30,000 bases of DNA from Bigelowiella natans CCMP2755 (GCA_000320545.1 ADNK01003512.1:1-30000); one strand, 5' to 3'; shown: positions 1 to 11,901, counted from the stretch's first letter. Numbers and translations are program-made. The notes: a model not told the origin generated them from the letters alone.

Positions 1-52
<52 letters not shown>
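1..52. repeat. (TA)n microsatellite
   Basis: Uninterrupted TA dinucleotide run that begins at the window edge, so its full length is unknown. It lies downstream of the donor site at 217 of the minus-strand sterol-reductase-like gene and is therefore probably inside that gene's second intron, as is usual for microsatellites in this window. Confidence 0.95.
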
Positions 53-59
<7 letters not shown>

Positions 60-217
60 GTATATGTATTAAACATAGCTTCATCTACACACTGTGTCAA
101 CATTATAATCGTTAATGTCATCTCAAATTTTTTGAAAAAAAGTCAATCTGGTGTGGAAACGCGGATTTCATCAATGCTATGTTACTTGCTGGGAAGAAAT
201 GTAAAAGAGCCACTTAC

Positions 218-583
218 ATCATCCACATAGGATTGGAGAACATGTAGGCGAAGCAATCAATAAGGGATCCGTCGAATTGGACGCAGGTGTGGTAGACAAT
301 CATGATGAACATCGGGGTCGTAAACATGAGGAACAATGGCCCCATTATGTCCCGAATCCACCCTGGAAACAGTTCCCGGCTGGTTTCTCCTTCGCATTGC
401 GACCAATCTTTGGCTCCCATGTGGTCGAATTCGTACTGTACTACTGTGAACCTGAAAAGTCTATGCTGGCCACGGGGTGTGTGTCTGTGAGGCAGCGATT
501 CAGAGATTCCAGTGGCAAAAGTTTGTTGTCAATAGTAATCTGAAAGGCATAAAAATTTACTTCTGCGACTTGATATATTCCAT
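218..583 (-). CDS. 7-dehydrocholesterol reductase-like protein, 5' part (partial)
   Basis: Two exons are visible on the minus strand: 583-561 (ATG, eight codons, donor GTAAAT) and 451-218 (acceptor TTTTCAG, donor GTAAGT). The phases match and give about 85 residues with no stop. The stretch PLFLMFTTPMFIMIVYHTC followed by VQFDGSL resembles the first membrane helix of plant 7-dehydrocholesterol reductase (CPPFVILLWYT...QDGS), an ER enzyme that reduces the C7-C8 double bond of sterols. The rest of the gene, including the sterol-sensing and NADPH-binding parts, lies off the left edge. The call rests on one helix and its flanks, so another ERG4/ERG24-family reductase remains possible. The start is taken as the first ATG that joins in frame. 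Confidence 0.62.
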
Positions 584-1900
584 GTATCTCTGGGAAATCA
601 ACGGCATTCGGTCCACGTATCGTCGACTGTATCGCAACAAACCGCTTAGGAAATTTCAGACCTTATGTTCGAATACTAATTATTGCGGTTCTGTGCAAAC
701 GCAGGTTATTTTATAAAATTCAGAACGCAACTTAAAACTGATCTTTCAGTCTATGTATAATTTCCCATTGAAAATCATTCAACGACATCTTTCTATCATC
801 GGGTACAGCGGTACAGCATGGGAGAAAAACCTGTGTAAGCTGATTTTTTTAATATCCTCTCAGTGGGTCTGAAAGAATAGTAAACCTTGGAGAGACTAAG
901 AATTTTGATACTTTTTATGCATGCGACGACGGAAAAAGTGGTTCCGGAGAATACGCACCCTACGTCACCTACGTTCTATAATACCGGTAAGCCATTCCTT
1001 CTCGGAGCAACGGAATGCAGTCGGTTTTGATGGAAAAAAAGGAGTGAAGAAAGCACATGTTTTATCTCCTGAAAAATCAAATAATGAGAAGACGTTGGTT
1101 ATTTTGTTGCCCAATGGTAGTCCAGTGAGTCAAGATCCATACGAAAGTACTCGGCATTTTCCTCCAGAAAACAATCTATTTATTTTTGGTTATTTCCAGC
1201 AGTCACGAGTTAGCTACATAGGACACCGAATAGTAATAACAATGGCTAATCACCTACCAGGAATTCCTACTTACGACAGGGATAATTTGTTGTCGTCTTT
1301 TCCCCTGATATGAGCGAACGAGAAATTTCTCTGTACGAAAAATATCAAGAAAATCCCATTTCTACCCCAGGTAGATCTAGATCTACATGCAGATCCAGAC
1401 TCCTCCATCCATACCTGACTTACGACAGGAGATGATTCTAGGTAAATTTAGCTTAAAATGCATTCCGTTTCTTTCTCTGAGTGATTCAGCGTAGTTGTTC
1501 CTTTTTCATTGTTCCTCTTCTTCGTCGTCGTCTCCCCTCCCAATCACCAGATCTACTCACTGCTACCTACCCATCCCAAAAGCCTCCAACAGCCCACCTA
1601 GTATGCTCTTGATCCGACAAAAAATTCACCCTTCATTTGTGATGACGGATCAGGGAAAGCATTAGTTGTTCATGCTTTCTCGATCCAATACACTGTGCAG
1701 GAAAGCGAAGGATTTTTTGCCAATTATACAGCATTTAAGATTACGCAGCCATGCTTTTCTAGCAGATGCTGACTGAACAAATTGGCTTATCATCAACGTT
1801 TTCCTCAACTCTAACATATTTACTTTGACCTCATAGGTAGACACGGTCGTGGGTTGTAAACCACAGACTTTACAGAAGAGGCTGGAATATCTTGTTTGCC
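584..1900. other. Divergent intergenic region with a possible upstream exon
   Basis: This separates the sterol-reductase-like gene (leftward) from the SET gene (rightward) and should hold both promoters. Positions 917-986 on the plus strand read as a possible first exon: ATG, 23 codons (MHATTEKVVPENTHPTSPTF...), then a good GTAAGC donor. A 13-nt micro-exon near 1431-1443, between CTTACGACAG and GTAAAT, and an acceptor before 1876 would link it in phase to the SET gene and add an N-terminal extension. This is only a phase argument. The 130-codon open frame at 921-1313 overlaps it in another frame and is not supported. Confidence 0.35.
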
Positions 1901-2041
1901 ATGGCAGTCACAGATAATGATTTCGCAAAGAGGTTGTACTTACGTCTACATAAGCATTTGGACTATTCTTGCTTTACATTTTCGCGCTAACAGCGTAACA
2001 TTTGCACATACAATCTTGTAAATATTATATGCTCTCTCTCT

Positions 2042-2099
<58 letters not shown>

Positions 2100-2136
2100 A
2101 CATATATACATACTAATATACATATGTATATATGTA

Positions 2137-2178
<42 letters not shown>

Positions 2179-2609
2179 CGTGTGTGTTACAGAGTTGATG
2201 AATTGATATCTTGGTTGAGGAAAAATGGTGCTAAGTTTCCCAAGGTGGGTGACCGATTATTGAATAATTCATCATCCCTTTTCATTTTTGGAGCGGATTA
2301 ATAATTCCCAAGGCAGGATATCTTCTAGGAAGCCAGCTCTAATATTTTGCTTTTATTCCTCATTAGATTTCAACACGCATCGGCCTTTTGCAAAATATCT
2401 TGTAGCGTTAATCACCACCGCACTAAACAACAGTGTGAAAAATTGAATAGGTGACATTATCTCGTTACGCTGATGAAGGGAGAGATCTGCGAGCAAGTGA
2501 GCCGATCAAAGCAGACGAAGAGGTAAGGCTAGGATTGTTAATTTTGTCAAACCTGTTACTTTGTGGTTTGCATAACTGAAAGCGAAAATGTACTCCTGAT
2601 GTATGTGAT

Positions 2610-2646
<37 letters not shown>

Positions 2647-3355
2647 TTGAAATTAGATCCTTTACATTCCAAGGAAGTGCATTATCGAAGTTCAACAGGT
2701 GCCTCACTTGCTTGCTGATAATCTTTCGCCTTTATCCCATCGTCGTCGTCGTAGTAGTTGTCATGATGAGAGCAACTAATCTGCACATTGACATCATCAT
2801 CATCATCATCCTTATCATTTCTTTTGTTTTGTCACAGGGGAAAGAGTGCAAAATTGGCCGTGCTGTTAAAGCAGAGGTCGTTCATTACGTCGTATTGTCA
2901 TGGATTATTCCAGCAAACATGCTGCTCCTAAATAGATGGTGGTGGCTTGATGGTGTAACGAAATAATGGCGTGGGTGTTGTTTTTAAGATGGAGGATTTT
3001 CGTAGGAGGAGGAGTAATCTGTGACTTATTTATTGTGTTGCACAAACGGTTGAGTTGTCATTAAAAAAATTGTTGTTGTTATTGTTGTTGTTGTTTTAGG
3101 CCAAGGGATGGGTATCAGGGCATACGTACTTGGCTATTCGAATGCTTACGGAACGTGATCTAGGCGATAAGTCTTTCTTCGCACCGTGGTTTGGAGGTCA
3201 GTCAGCAAGAGTGAGATGTGGTGGTGGTGGTGGTGGTGGTGGTGGCTGTAGCAGTTCATGGTAGTAGTAGTAGTAGTAGTAGTCGTGGTAGAAGTCGTAC
3301 AACCTCAGTCGCAAAGACGATGATATACTACATTTTTAAAGTAGTAACACACAAT

Positions 3356-3394
<39 letters not shown>

Positions 3395-4180
3395 TATAGA
3401 AGTTCTAAGTGGCTGAATTGCCCATGGATATATTGATCACACGTATATAAATATGCACACGCACACACGCACACACGCACACACTTATGCAGTACAATTG
3501 TCTGCTGTGTCTCTGTGTCTTTTTCTGATGCTGTTGTTGCTGTTGTTGCTGTTATTTTCGTAGTTTTGCCATCCAACTACCAAAAGCAGGGAATGCCCCA
3601 ATATTGGACGGATGAGCAGAAAGCAGAGGTATTAGTAAGTAGTAGTGCTCTTAATAGTTTGTTGTAATAGTATTAGTAGTATCAGAAGGGGGGTGGGCCT
3701 TGTGTGTGAGTGCATAGGTCGCTATTCGTCTCATTCTCTACTCCTCCTCCTCCTCCTCCTCCTCCTCCTCCCTTGTCTTCTTCTTGTTGTTGTTGTCCTT
3801 GTACTTTTTGAGATTGCTTACACAAAGACGCTAGCTAAAACAAACGCAGTGGTTGCCGCAATAAAAGAGGTAGATAGGTAGGTAGGTAGGTAGGTAGAAT
3901 GGCGGCGAACACACTTTCTCACTCACTACCATTTCCTATCTGCGTAGTAGTAGTGTGTGAAGCAAATCGTTAACTATCACCATCGTTTCACTGTTGACGA
4001 TGTATAGGACAAGTCATATAAAGCCTTCTATCTGCTGTTGTGTCTTTCTGCCTATTCCAATTTGTGTGTGTGTGTGTGTGTGTGTGTGTTTTGGGGGGGG
4101 GTGTCGACTGATAGATGTGGGAGCGAATATCACAAGTCAAGGCAGTGCAACAGGTGGTCTACTACAGACAAATAATATAA

Positions 4181-4214
<34 letters not shown>

Positions 4215-4316
4215 AACGATCGTTTTTGCTTGTGTTGTTTTTGATTGGCCAAACATCAGCATTATTTGTATTGCTACAATACATACTATACCCACACACA
4301 CATACACACAGAGAGA

Positions 4317-4354
<38 letters not shown>

Positions 4355-6059
4355 CAACACAGACTAACATATATTGCAGGCCGGCTGGACACTGGAGGAT
4401 TTCGCATGGGCGCGCTACACTGTTCTCACACGCACTTTCGGAGTGGAAATTGGCAAAAGAGAGGCAACGGTTTTATGCTTTAAGAGAGAGAGACCGACAG
4501 AGAGGGGGAGAGAGGGTTGATTGATTGATTGACTGATTGGGGAAGTATTTGCCAACACCTATCATTGCCGTTATTCCTCAACATCGTCGTCCTCGTCCAA
4601 TTTCATGTGAAACAACCACCAACACGACGTACATAAACCATCACCTATCTTTAAATTTCTCGAGTAGTCTCGATCACCTATCTACGATATTCTCGTAGTA
4701 GTCTTCTCGACTTACTGGTTATGATCTCAACAAGATGAGCTATCCATCCATTCATCCATTCATCTTATCGTGTTGCTGCTCATGTTGATGTAGTATGCAT
4801 CATGTGAGTATTCATAATAATCGTGTATATAATATCAGGTGATGGTCCCATTGGCAGATATGGCTAATCACGAGGTACGTAGTAGTGCGAATATACTAAT
4901 ACTAATAATACTAATACTACTACTAGTAGTAGTAGTAGTAGTGTGAAACAAGATGGAGGAGGAGGAGGAGGAGGAGGCTATCATTGCGTGAGGAGATGGT
5001 ATTCTTGTGCGTACATGTACTAGCTGCGAATTTCCGGCACTAGTACACAGTAAATGATGTGCGTTGTCTTAAAGACGATGAGTAGGAAGAGACGATGAAG
5101 AAGAAGAAGAAGAAGAATGTTTTTATCAAAGCGATGATTCGTTGGTTGGTTGGTTGATGTTCTGAACAAACCATCGTTCGTCGCTAGTAGCACCGCATGA
5201 TTATTATATGTTACTCATGATCTTATATGTTACTCCTCGGCGTACGCAGTTTGATCGACCAAGTCGGTGGAAATACGATGACAAAAAGAGTGGATTTGTT
5301 GTCAAGGTAACAATCAATTAAATAACAGCTAAGAATTGTACTACACCAGAGAGTGGTGGTGTCAATCATTAAAGTACTAAACAATATAGCAGTAGGAACA
5401 AGACGCTAATTAAGAAAACAAATTTAAAATAAAACAATTATCGTCATGGTCATGTATTGTATCCCCCCCCCCCATTGGTTATTCACGGTATCAGCCGGCT
5501 ATCAATAGTTTGACTGTATCACCACAAATACTACTACTACTACTACTTCTACTACTTCTACTGCTGCTCTTAATACAACGCATGCTTGTCAGGTGGTCCG
5601 TGATTTAGAGACTGGAGTCAACTTAACGGATACCTACGGGAGCAAGGTGCTGCTCGTAATCATATCATCATTCATCATCCTCTGCAACCAAGAAAAAGGA
5701 CAACAAATACCAACTCCTCCTCCTCCTCCTCCTCCCCCTCCCAATACATAATCTGAGCGAAGGAGAAGATATTGTTGTTGTCGGTCTTTAGTCGTCGTCG
5801 TCGTCGTCATTCATTCATTTATTCATGCATGACATGTAGAAGAGAGATGTTGTTGATGTTGATGATGATGATGATGATGATGATGATACCCAAACATTCT
5901 TATTAGGGGAACGATTCGTTTTTGCCGTTCTACGGTTTTTGCTTAGAGCGAAATGAGTTTAACCAAGGTGTGCGGTTAGATGATAGCGACAAGGAGGAGG
6001 ACAAAATTAACGACTGAATACCAATCATAACTTGCTGTCCATACATACAATACATACAT

Positions 6060-6093
<34 letters not shown>

Positions 6094-6146
6094 AAACAAA
6101 ATATGATCATTCTCTCAACTATTATTTACTGCTATAGCTACATAAT

Positions 6147-6178
<32 letters not shown>

Positions 6179-7061
6179 AATGATGGTGATATCTTAATAA
6201 CGGCGTAACAAACAGGACGATTTGTTCTTCCCGTGTCACATATTAACGGTAGTACCTGCAGATCGATTGATTGTCATTGATTACTCGTAGTATTATTCGA
6301 ACAATATTCTCATGTGCGTTGGGGGAAAGAGGAGAGGGTAGTGGGGAAAAGGAAGGGAGTACAGGGAGGAGGGGGGGGGATGGAGGTAGCTTACTGAGGA
6401 GTATTAGTATTAGTAAGAAGAAGAGAAAACAAACCAACTGTTTCTTTCTTCCACAGCTCCATTGCTTCTTTGTCGTAGCCGTTTATGCCTACAATAAATA
6501 CACACACACACACACACACAAACACGCACGTACACACATAATATGTATCCATATAATTAAATAAAGGCCTCAAGGTGCCGTTCTTGAAGAAAATCGCGGT
6601 GTCACGTTGTGCTTACGAGTCGGAAGATGGAAAGGTAGATCTTCCTCTTGCCTTCTTTGCGGTTCCTTCTTTACAGCGTATTTCCAAATTTGTTTGATGA
6701 CTGGAACAAATCCTTCTTCCCCTACTTCTTCTTATTTTGTACTTTCTAATGTCAAGGTGAAGAACATTGATGCCACAACAGACGCAGAGGCGACAGGATC
6801 TAAAAGGGGGGGGAAGGACTTACTGGCGTATTGCCGTGCCCTTGTGCTGCAGAAGGATGAGCTTAGACGGATGATTAAGCGAAGCTCAAAGATGAAACGC
6901 CCAACAGAAAGTCCAGTTTCGTGTGTTAACGAGGCGCGTGCACTTGATCTCATCCGCACAAGCGCCCTGCGTGCTCTTGAAGCATTTAAGACATCGATAG
7001 AAGAGGATGAGGCGATCCTTAATAACGAGAACAAAGCTCCGCGCTTCTCTTGGTGCAACGC

Positions 7062-7099
<38 letters not shown>

Positions 7100-7374
7100 A
7101 ATGCTATGGATGCAATGATGTATGCGTGTATGTATAAAAGTATGTAAAGTAATACTACTACTACTACTACTACTACTACTACGTGCTATTATGATGTCGA
7201 TGGTGTCTTAGGTACCGTAATGCGGTGCTGGCTCGTATCGGAGAAAAGAGAACCCTTAGGTAGTACCAGTAGCAGTTCTTTTCAGTCTGTCCTACCCCTT
7301 ACATCCTCCTATCTCTGCTACTACACCCTTCCTCCTCAACCTTCTTCCCACCTCCCTTAAGATTTTGTCGTAGT

Positions 7375-7412
<38 letters not shown>

Positions 7413-7743
7413 ACATGACGACTCACCACCATGGCATGGTATGGCATAACACCTCCCAGGCATTACATACGGCTAGCAGAAGCTATGAACCCACTATTTG
7501 AGTGCAAATCCATCAAGGAGGTGAGAAATAATGTTAAACATCCATCTCTCTTTATTTCAACAATTGAACACTAATGGTTAAGTGCGTGTATGCGTTTGTA
7601 TTTGTGTGTATGTGCGTGGGTAGATGAGCTCGCGCAAAGAGTTCTTGGATATTCGTTCGGCGAATCGGAGTACTGAATGGGGCTACTACGCCAATAAATA
7701 CCTCGACAAAATCGTTATTCCTTTGGTGAAATCTGGAAAATAG
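1901..7743 (+). CDS. SET-domain protein lysine/histidine methyltransferase (Rubisco LSMT/SETD3 type), 19 exons
   Basis: Exons: 1901-1932, 2193-2244, 2451-2522, 2657-2698, 2838-2876, 3100-3196, 3564-3628, 3813-3869, 4380-4469, 4839-4874, 5250-5306, 5593-5646, 5907-5967, 6216-6248, 6567-6691, 6757-7052, 7212-7259, 7460-7520, 7624-7743. All join in phase to 478 residues, the usual size for this family. Start ATG sits in GCCATGG. Family blocks appear in order: LISWLRKNGAKFP near residue 15, GRDLRAS...ADEEILYIPRKC, GDKSFFAPWFGVLP near 100, VPLADMANHE near 185 (the SET Asn-His motif), a TYGSK motif (SET YG turn) near 228, PFYGFCLERNEF, then a helical Rubis-subs-bind domain with TSIEEDEAIL and WYRNAVLARIGEKRTL. 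Family members use SAM to methylate Rubisco, aldolase or actin. No plastid leader is seen, so a cytosolic or nuclear SETD3/SETD4-like role is more likely than Rubisco methylation. Exon 14 is the least certain join. Confidence 0.9.
2043..7410. repeat. Microsatellite set in the introns of the SET gene
   Basis: Nearly every intron carries a simple repeat. Approximate places: CA then TA 2043-2096; TG 2141-2177; GT 2611-2644; GTT 3070-3096; GTG 3219-3245; TAG 3260-3283; CA 3359-3392; TCC 3741-3770; GTAG 3874-3897; GT 4062-4089 and 4181-4211; GA 4311-4354; TAG 4923-4941; GGA 4954-4977; GAA 5096-5115; TAC 5529-5546; CTC 5714-5733; GTC 5791-5808; GAT 5853-5887; CAA 6061-6094; GAT 6148-6176; CA 6499-6520; GT 7065-7096; TAC 7152-7182; ATC 7376-7410. 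They spawn meaningless Val/Cys/His/Thr-repeat reading frames. Confidence 0.95.
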
Positions 7744-9140
7744 AAACCGACTTTAGCCCATCATAAAGAGTCTGACACCAACGAGTAGGATTGTGGTGAC
7801 ATCGTCGTCCGTAGTCAAGTCAGAATAAATGGCAATGTCGAGTATATATGATAAATATTAATTCTATTTTGACCACGATGTATTATCGATATGGTTGAAG
7901 AGTTTCTATATTATATTATATACATGCGTGGTCGAAACAATCGGGGAAATCTCAGCATATACATGAAGCAATTCTTGTTCACTCTGTTTTGCCAGTCTCC
8001 TATTGTTGGCGGTTCTTCGTTCTCTTTATTGTTCCTAGTGTAAGTCACATGTTAAGTTCTAACGTTTTTCCAATGCTTCAGTAACATTTTGATTGCATCG
8101 TTATTGTTTAAATAAGTTTTCTTCAATAGATATAGGTTGCAAAACCATTATTTGGATTTATAAGATATCGTATGCATGCAACCATGCTCTGACCATGCAT
8201 ACTTTAGACTTGGGCATCATTGTTGCTACATCTAGCTAGATGGGTGAGAATCTATGCCGACTATGCAAGATCAATAGCAGCCGTCCTAGCGTCCGCAGGC
8301 CGTGTAGCGTCGTTCTTGTACATCTAGATGTGATGCTCTCGCCCATGTGCAGCGTCATGCAACCACGATACGAATTATAGACATGTAATACCATATATAT
8401 ACTATATATATGATATACCATATATATACTAAATATATGATATTACTGTGTCTATTATACGATTGATGCGATATGATCGCACTCTAGCACTGCTTATTAG
8501 TCACTTTGATTAGTGCATCATGCATGACTAGATGATGGTGCATGCATGTACTGCATCGGTCATTGCGGCGGCGCGTATACTAGCTATGCTGCCGACCGCT
8601 GAGTCTGTTCTTCACTCCTTTCTCATTGTTGCTTGCTGGCATGCTAGCATGGGCGCTATCGATCTAGCTATGAACGGTCGTATGCCTAGCTAGCTAGGTG
8701 CGTACAAGCATGTCAAGATGTGTCAGCTCCACCAGCACTATAGCAGCTAGCTAGCTAGTAGTATAGCTAGATTGGCTCATCGTATGTGTGAACACGTAGT
8801 AGGGTTCGCGTGCACAGATCGGCATGCGGCCATGCTAGCATGTCTAGATGTGTGTACGCTATGGTATTACATATTTTCTATCACGCTGGTATACATCGTA
8901 TACTTTACTGACACTGGAGTTTTCATGCATGCATCTCGCACCCTCGCTGGTCATTAATTAACATCGATGATTTCTAATTCCAGATGCAGTTCCAAAGTAA
9001 AAAAAAGAAAGCCATAAATGATGATGCAAGCACACAATGATTGCACGGGCCAAGCCACGCAGACCGCTAGCTGTACGTAACCAAGGTTGTATTCTCATCA
9101 TCATTTCAATGTTAATGTCGGAAGTGTGCATCATCAATTA
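7744..9140. other. Intergenic region rich in self-complementary words
   Basis: No exon chain was found. From about 8160 to 8960 the DNA is dense in CTAG, GCTAGC, CATG, TGCATGCA and related words. It separates the 3' end of the SET gene from the 3' end of the membrane-protein gene, so it should mainly contain convergent transcription ends. Confidence 0.6.
8388..8441. repeat. 27-bp tandem duplication, AT-rich
   Basis: Two adjacent copies, 8388-8414 and 8415-8441, differ at one position. Each starts ATACCATATATATACTA and ends ATATATGAT, and is itself partly self-complementary. Confidence 0.9.
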
Positions 9141-10481
9141 TTAACAACACTTAAATCCAGTTGTTAGATTTCTGACTATCCTGTCTTTGAGTCTCAAACC
9201 GGCAGACTTTCTCATACTAGCAGCATATTCGGCTGAGATACCATCCCCAAAAGGGCCAAAACCAGCTAGAGTGGTTCCGATTTCGTCACGGTCAGCGGAC
9301 ACAGTAGTTTGCATCCAGAAGAGTGACATCACTGAAGCAAGAACGATGACAGCACCGGCAGTGTGGAGGAGGTCTCGTTCCCAACCTTCATACTCGGCAT
9401 CACGAAAGAATAAAGCGAGGAAATGGCCCCAGAGAACCACCACAACGCTGCTACCGAGCATCGTTGGGGAAGTGAAAACGATCTTGGAGAACGCGCTTAG
9501 AAAGAATGAAGGGGAACAAGCACATGGATTGTCTCTGAAAAACTCATACAGGGATGATATGGTCGGGGCAATAGCTCTTATTTGCTGCAATATTGAGAGG
9601 GCTACAAGGCCTAAAGTAGTTCCATAGGCGATTCGTTCGATTGGATCGACTATTTGCTGACCCCTTAATAGCCCTACTATCATCACTAAACCATCCTCGG
9701 AGATATTTCTGGAAATCGAAAGCATTGCCGATGTGAACAAGTGAAACCCGTCGTTGATATCAGGATTTCCCCTACCACGCAGTTCGTGTTCATATAACAA
9801 CCCGAACTGCTGATCTGTGACATATGCTGTTCCCCGAGAAATTGTGATAGCTTCATAAAGTAGATTCCAAGCTCCAAGGAACAAGGCAACTGACAACCAT
9901 CCCACCACTTCTCTCCCCTTGTCCATAAATTCGATCAGTAAGAACACGTCGGTTACTGTGTCCCAAATGTCTATAATGAATATCACGACTACTTTAGTCA
10001 TACTAGCTCTCACCGAAAAGTATCGCCATAACTCAAAAGGTATGCGTATGATGTAGACATAGATGAGTGTGCAAGAAGTAGCGAAGCAGCTTCCCTTCCG
10101 GTCTTCATTCGTCATTTCACGGCTTTGATTCACCGCGTCCAACACGAGTTGAGCAGCTATAATGACACTTGGGAAGCAACAGCATTTTCGACAGGTAGAG
10201 CTTTCTATAGACTCCCCATTTGCTATACAGACTGTGTTAAGTCGTCCAGCAGCGAGGGGAAAGTCACTCTTTGCCTCTCCCCCCTCAGGACTTCTCGCGC
10301 TAGTAACACCTGACACGGCAAGTTTTTCCAACTGCTCCCCATTCGTGCCCAACACGCTCAACGTTACAATATCATCGTTAATGATAGCAATACTGTCGGT
10401 TGTAGAGGCGTGCTCTGAACTACTAGGTAGCCTTTTGGCCTCGTTGATTTCGTGTGTGCCCATAAGATGAGATGTGGGCAT
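9141..10481 (-). CDS. Intronless polytopic membrane protein, unrecognised (weak XK-related flavour)
   Basis: A single open frame of 446 codons. Residues 1-125 are hydrophilic, with a Cys cluster (TCRKCCCFPS, about residues 96-105). From about 135 there are roughly seven hydrophobic helices: TLIYVYIIRIPFELW, VVVIFIIDIWDTVTDVFLLI, WLSVALFLGAWNLLYEAI, LVMIVGLL, TLGLVALSIL, MLGSSVVVVLWGHFLALFF and AVIVLASVMSLFWM. The second helix carries WDTVTD; XK-related scramblase-family proteins have acidic D-x-x-(T/S)D motifs in a similar setting, but I would not assign that family. The protein ends GFKCC, so the terminal Cys pair could be lipid-modified. An AG just before the ATG (GTCCTCAG) leaves open an upstream exon. 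It is unlike its neighbours in having no intron. Confidence 0.85.
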   Translation of the reverse strand: MPTSHLMGTHEINEAKRLPSSSEHASTTDSIAIINDDIVTLSVLGTNGEQLEKLAVSGVTSARSPEGGEAKSDFPLAAGRLNTVCIANGESIESSTCRKCCCFPSVIIAAQLVLDAVNQSREMTNEDRKGSCFATSCTLIYVYIIRIPFELWRYFSVRASMTKVVVIFIIDIWDTVTDVFLLIEFMDKGREVVGWLSVALFLGAWNLLYEAITISRGTAYVTDQQFGLLYEHELRGRGNPDINDGFHLFTSAMLSISRNISEDGLVMIVGLLRGQQIVDPIERIAYGTTLGLVALSILQQIRAIAPTISSLYEFFRDNPCACSPSFFLSAFSKIVFTSPTMLGSSVVVVLWGHFLALFFRDAEYEGWERDLLHTAGAVIVLASVMSLFWMQTTVSADRDEIGTTLAGFGPFGDGISAEYAASMRKSAGLRLKDRIVRNLTTGFKCC

Positions 10482-11901
10482 CTGAGGACAACCACGAACA
10501 ATTCAGCTGAATTCGATGGTTGCGACATGGGATTTCAGAGCATGAATTAAGAAATTCAAGAATCATCTGAGAATTTGCAACACTACTGAAACACTGATTC
10601 CAGGGACGAAACAGATGGATGCGACATCAGGACAACTGCATTAGGATCCACCGGGGACATCGAATGACCCTCCCAGGTTGCACCCTGCATGGTGCGTGCA
10701 TGCTTCATTCATTCATTCACTCGTTCCCTCTCCCTGGGGATGAGACAAATCGGGAGAAATCCCCGCAACGATGCAGCGTGGCGAGTCCAGAAAGGAAGAA
10801 CAATGCACGAAAGGTCGACTGTGTCCAGCCAGCCGGACCAGCAGGCGTCCAAACATGCACGTCACATGCCCAAGTGCACGATGCTGCACGGACATTCAGG
10901 GTGAGAGTTGTTCATTGTGCGTGCCGCTTGCTAGCTTGGTCTCAAGTGGTGGAGCCGCTCTTTGATCGATCATGGCACGCGCCCACATGCGTTCGATTCG
11001 CAGGCACGTGCAGCGTCGTGCGCAGTCCCAGAGTCATTGAGCACTCTAGCGTTGCTCATCTCACTGCTGTTCAGTCCGACATAGCCGTGCTCTGGTTGAG
11101 ATTGCATTGCTCACAGATTGCATGCAGGACATGCTTGGCGAGCACGTCTAGACGTGGTGTCAAGCAATGATGATGATGGACACAGTGACAATGATGCAAC
11201 TGTGGAATGCATGCAGCGGATGCAAATGCTTTCAAATGCATGAAGCACATGACAGTAGACACAAATGCATGGACACGAAATTAGCCGCTGCTTTGCACAG
11301 CTACATCAGGATGACCATTGAAAAGATTTGATATGATGGACATGCAATGTGTTACATGTACATTGATCACTTCATCACATCTGTCTCGCAATGGGCTTTG
11401 GTTTGCAAAGCCAACGGCATCGCCTGGTGCCACTAGCTAGAATGCAAGTTGAGAAGATTCTTCGTGCGGCTCAGTCGATCACATGCAAGTGCTCGCCAAT
11501 TGAAGCGACTAGCTACCTATTTCACCTTCCATGCAAGGGGGCTGCGAACAATGATAATGATGTGCAATGTGACGATAGATTGGTAACAAGCACATGAACC
11601 AGACAGTGGCATGGAGCATACGAAACTTGAAGTCAGAAAATAGACGTTCTGTGTATTGTTGCGAAAATTAATGTCTGAAATGAGGTGACAACATCATCAT
11701 TATTCTTCAGCATCCTTGGATATATTCCAGTCTATCCTCATTTAAACTTTTATCCTATGGGATAATGGCTCTTGTTGGCTCCGCGCTACCAGTGTTACCC
11801 ATTGCCCAAGAAAGTCTGAGAAAGAAGCAACACAATGATTGAGAACTACAAATTAAAAAACAGCTATTTCGTGTGTTTATGTAGTGAATGGACTTGATGT
11901 A
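10482..11901. other. Intergenic region, no convincing gene
   Basis: About 10,620-11,600 has the same CATG/TGCA/CTAG-rich composition as the other islands. Open frames of 60-183 codons occur on both strands but are Cys/His/Arg-rich in every frame, which follows from the base composition, and have no recognisable domains. One copy of a dispersed repeat lies at 11,315-11,390. Confidence 0.55.
11315..11390 (+). repeat. Dispersed repeat, copy 1
   Basis: Starts CCATTGAAAAGATTTGAT and ends GATCACTTCATCACATCTG then TCTCGCA. It matches copy 2 at 24,550-24,590 except for about 35 extra bases in the middle, and more loosely copy 3 at 25,211-25,251 (minus). Confidence 0.75.

Noticed and set aside
921-1313. 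130-codon plus-strand frame starting MRRRKKWFRRIR
   Set aside because: It overlaps a better exon candidate in another frame and shows no domain or codon pattern of a gene.
2002-4524. Open frames made of Thr-His, Cys-Val, Ile-Tyr, Ser-Leu or Arg-Glu repeats
   Set aside because: They are translations of microsatellites lying in introns of the SET gene.
1901-7743. Plastid Rubisco methyltransferase as a firm call
   Set aside because: The fold matches, but no signal or transit peptide was seen at either possible start, so only the SET/Rubis-subs-bind class is supported.
10619-11170. 183-codon plus-strand frame
   Set aside because: Arg/Cys/His-rich in all frames because of the CATG/TGCA-rich DNA; no domain, no splice context.
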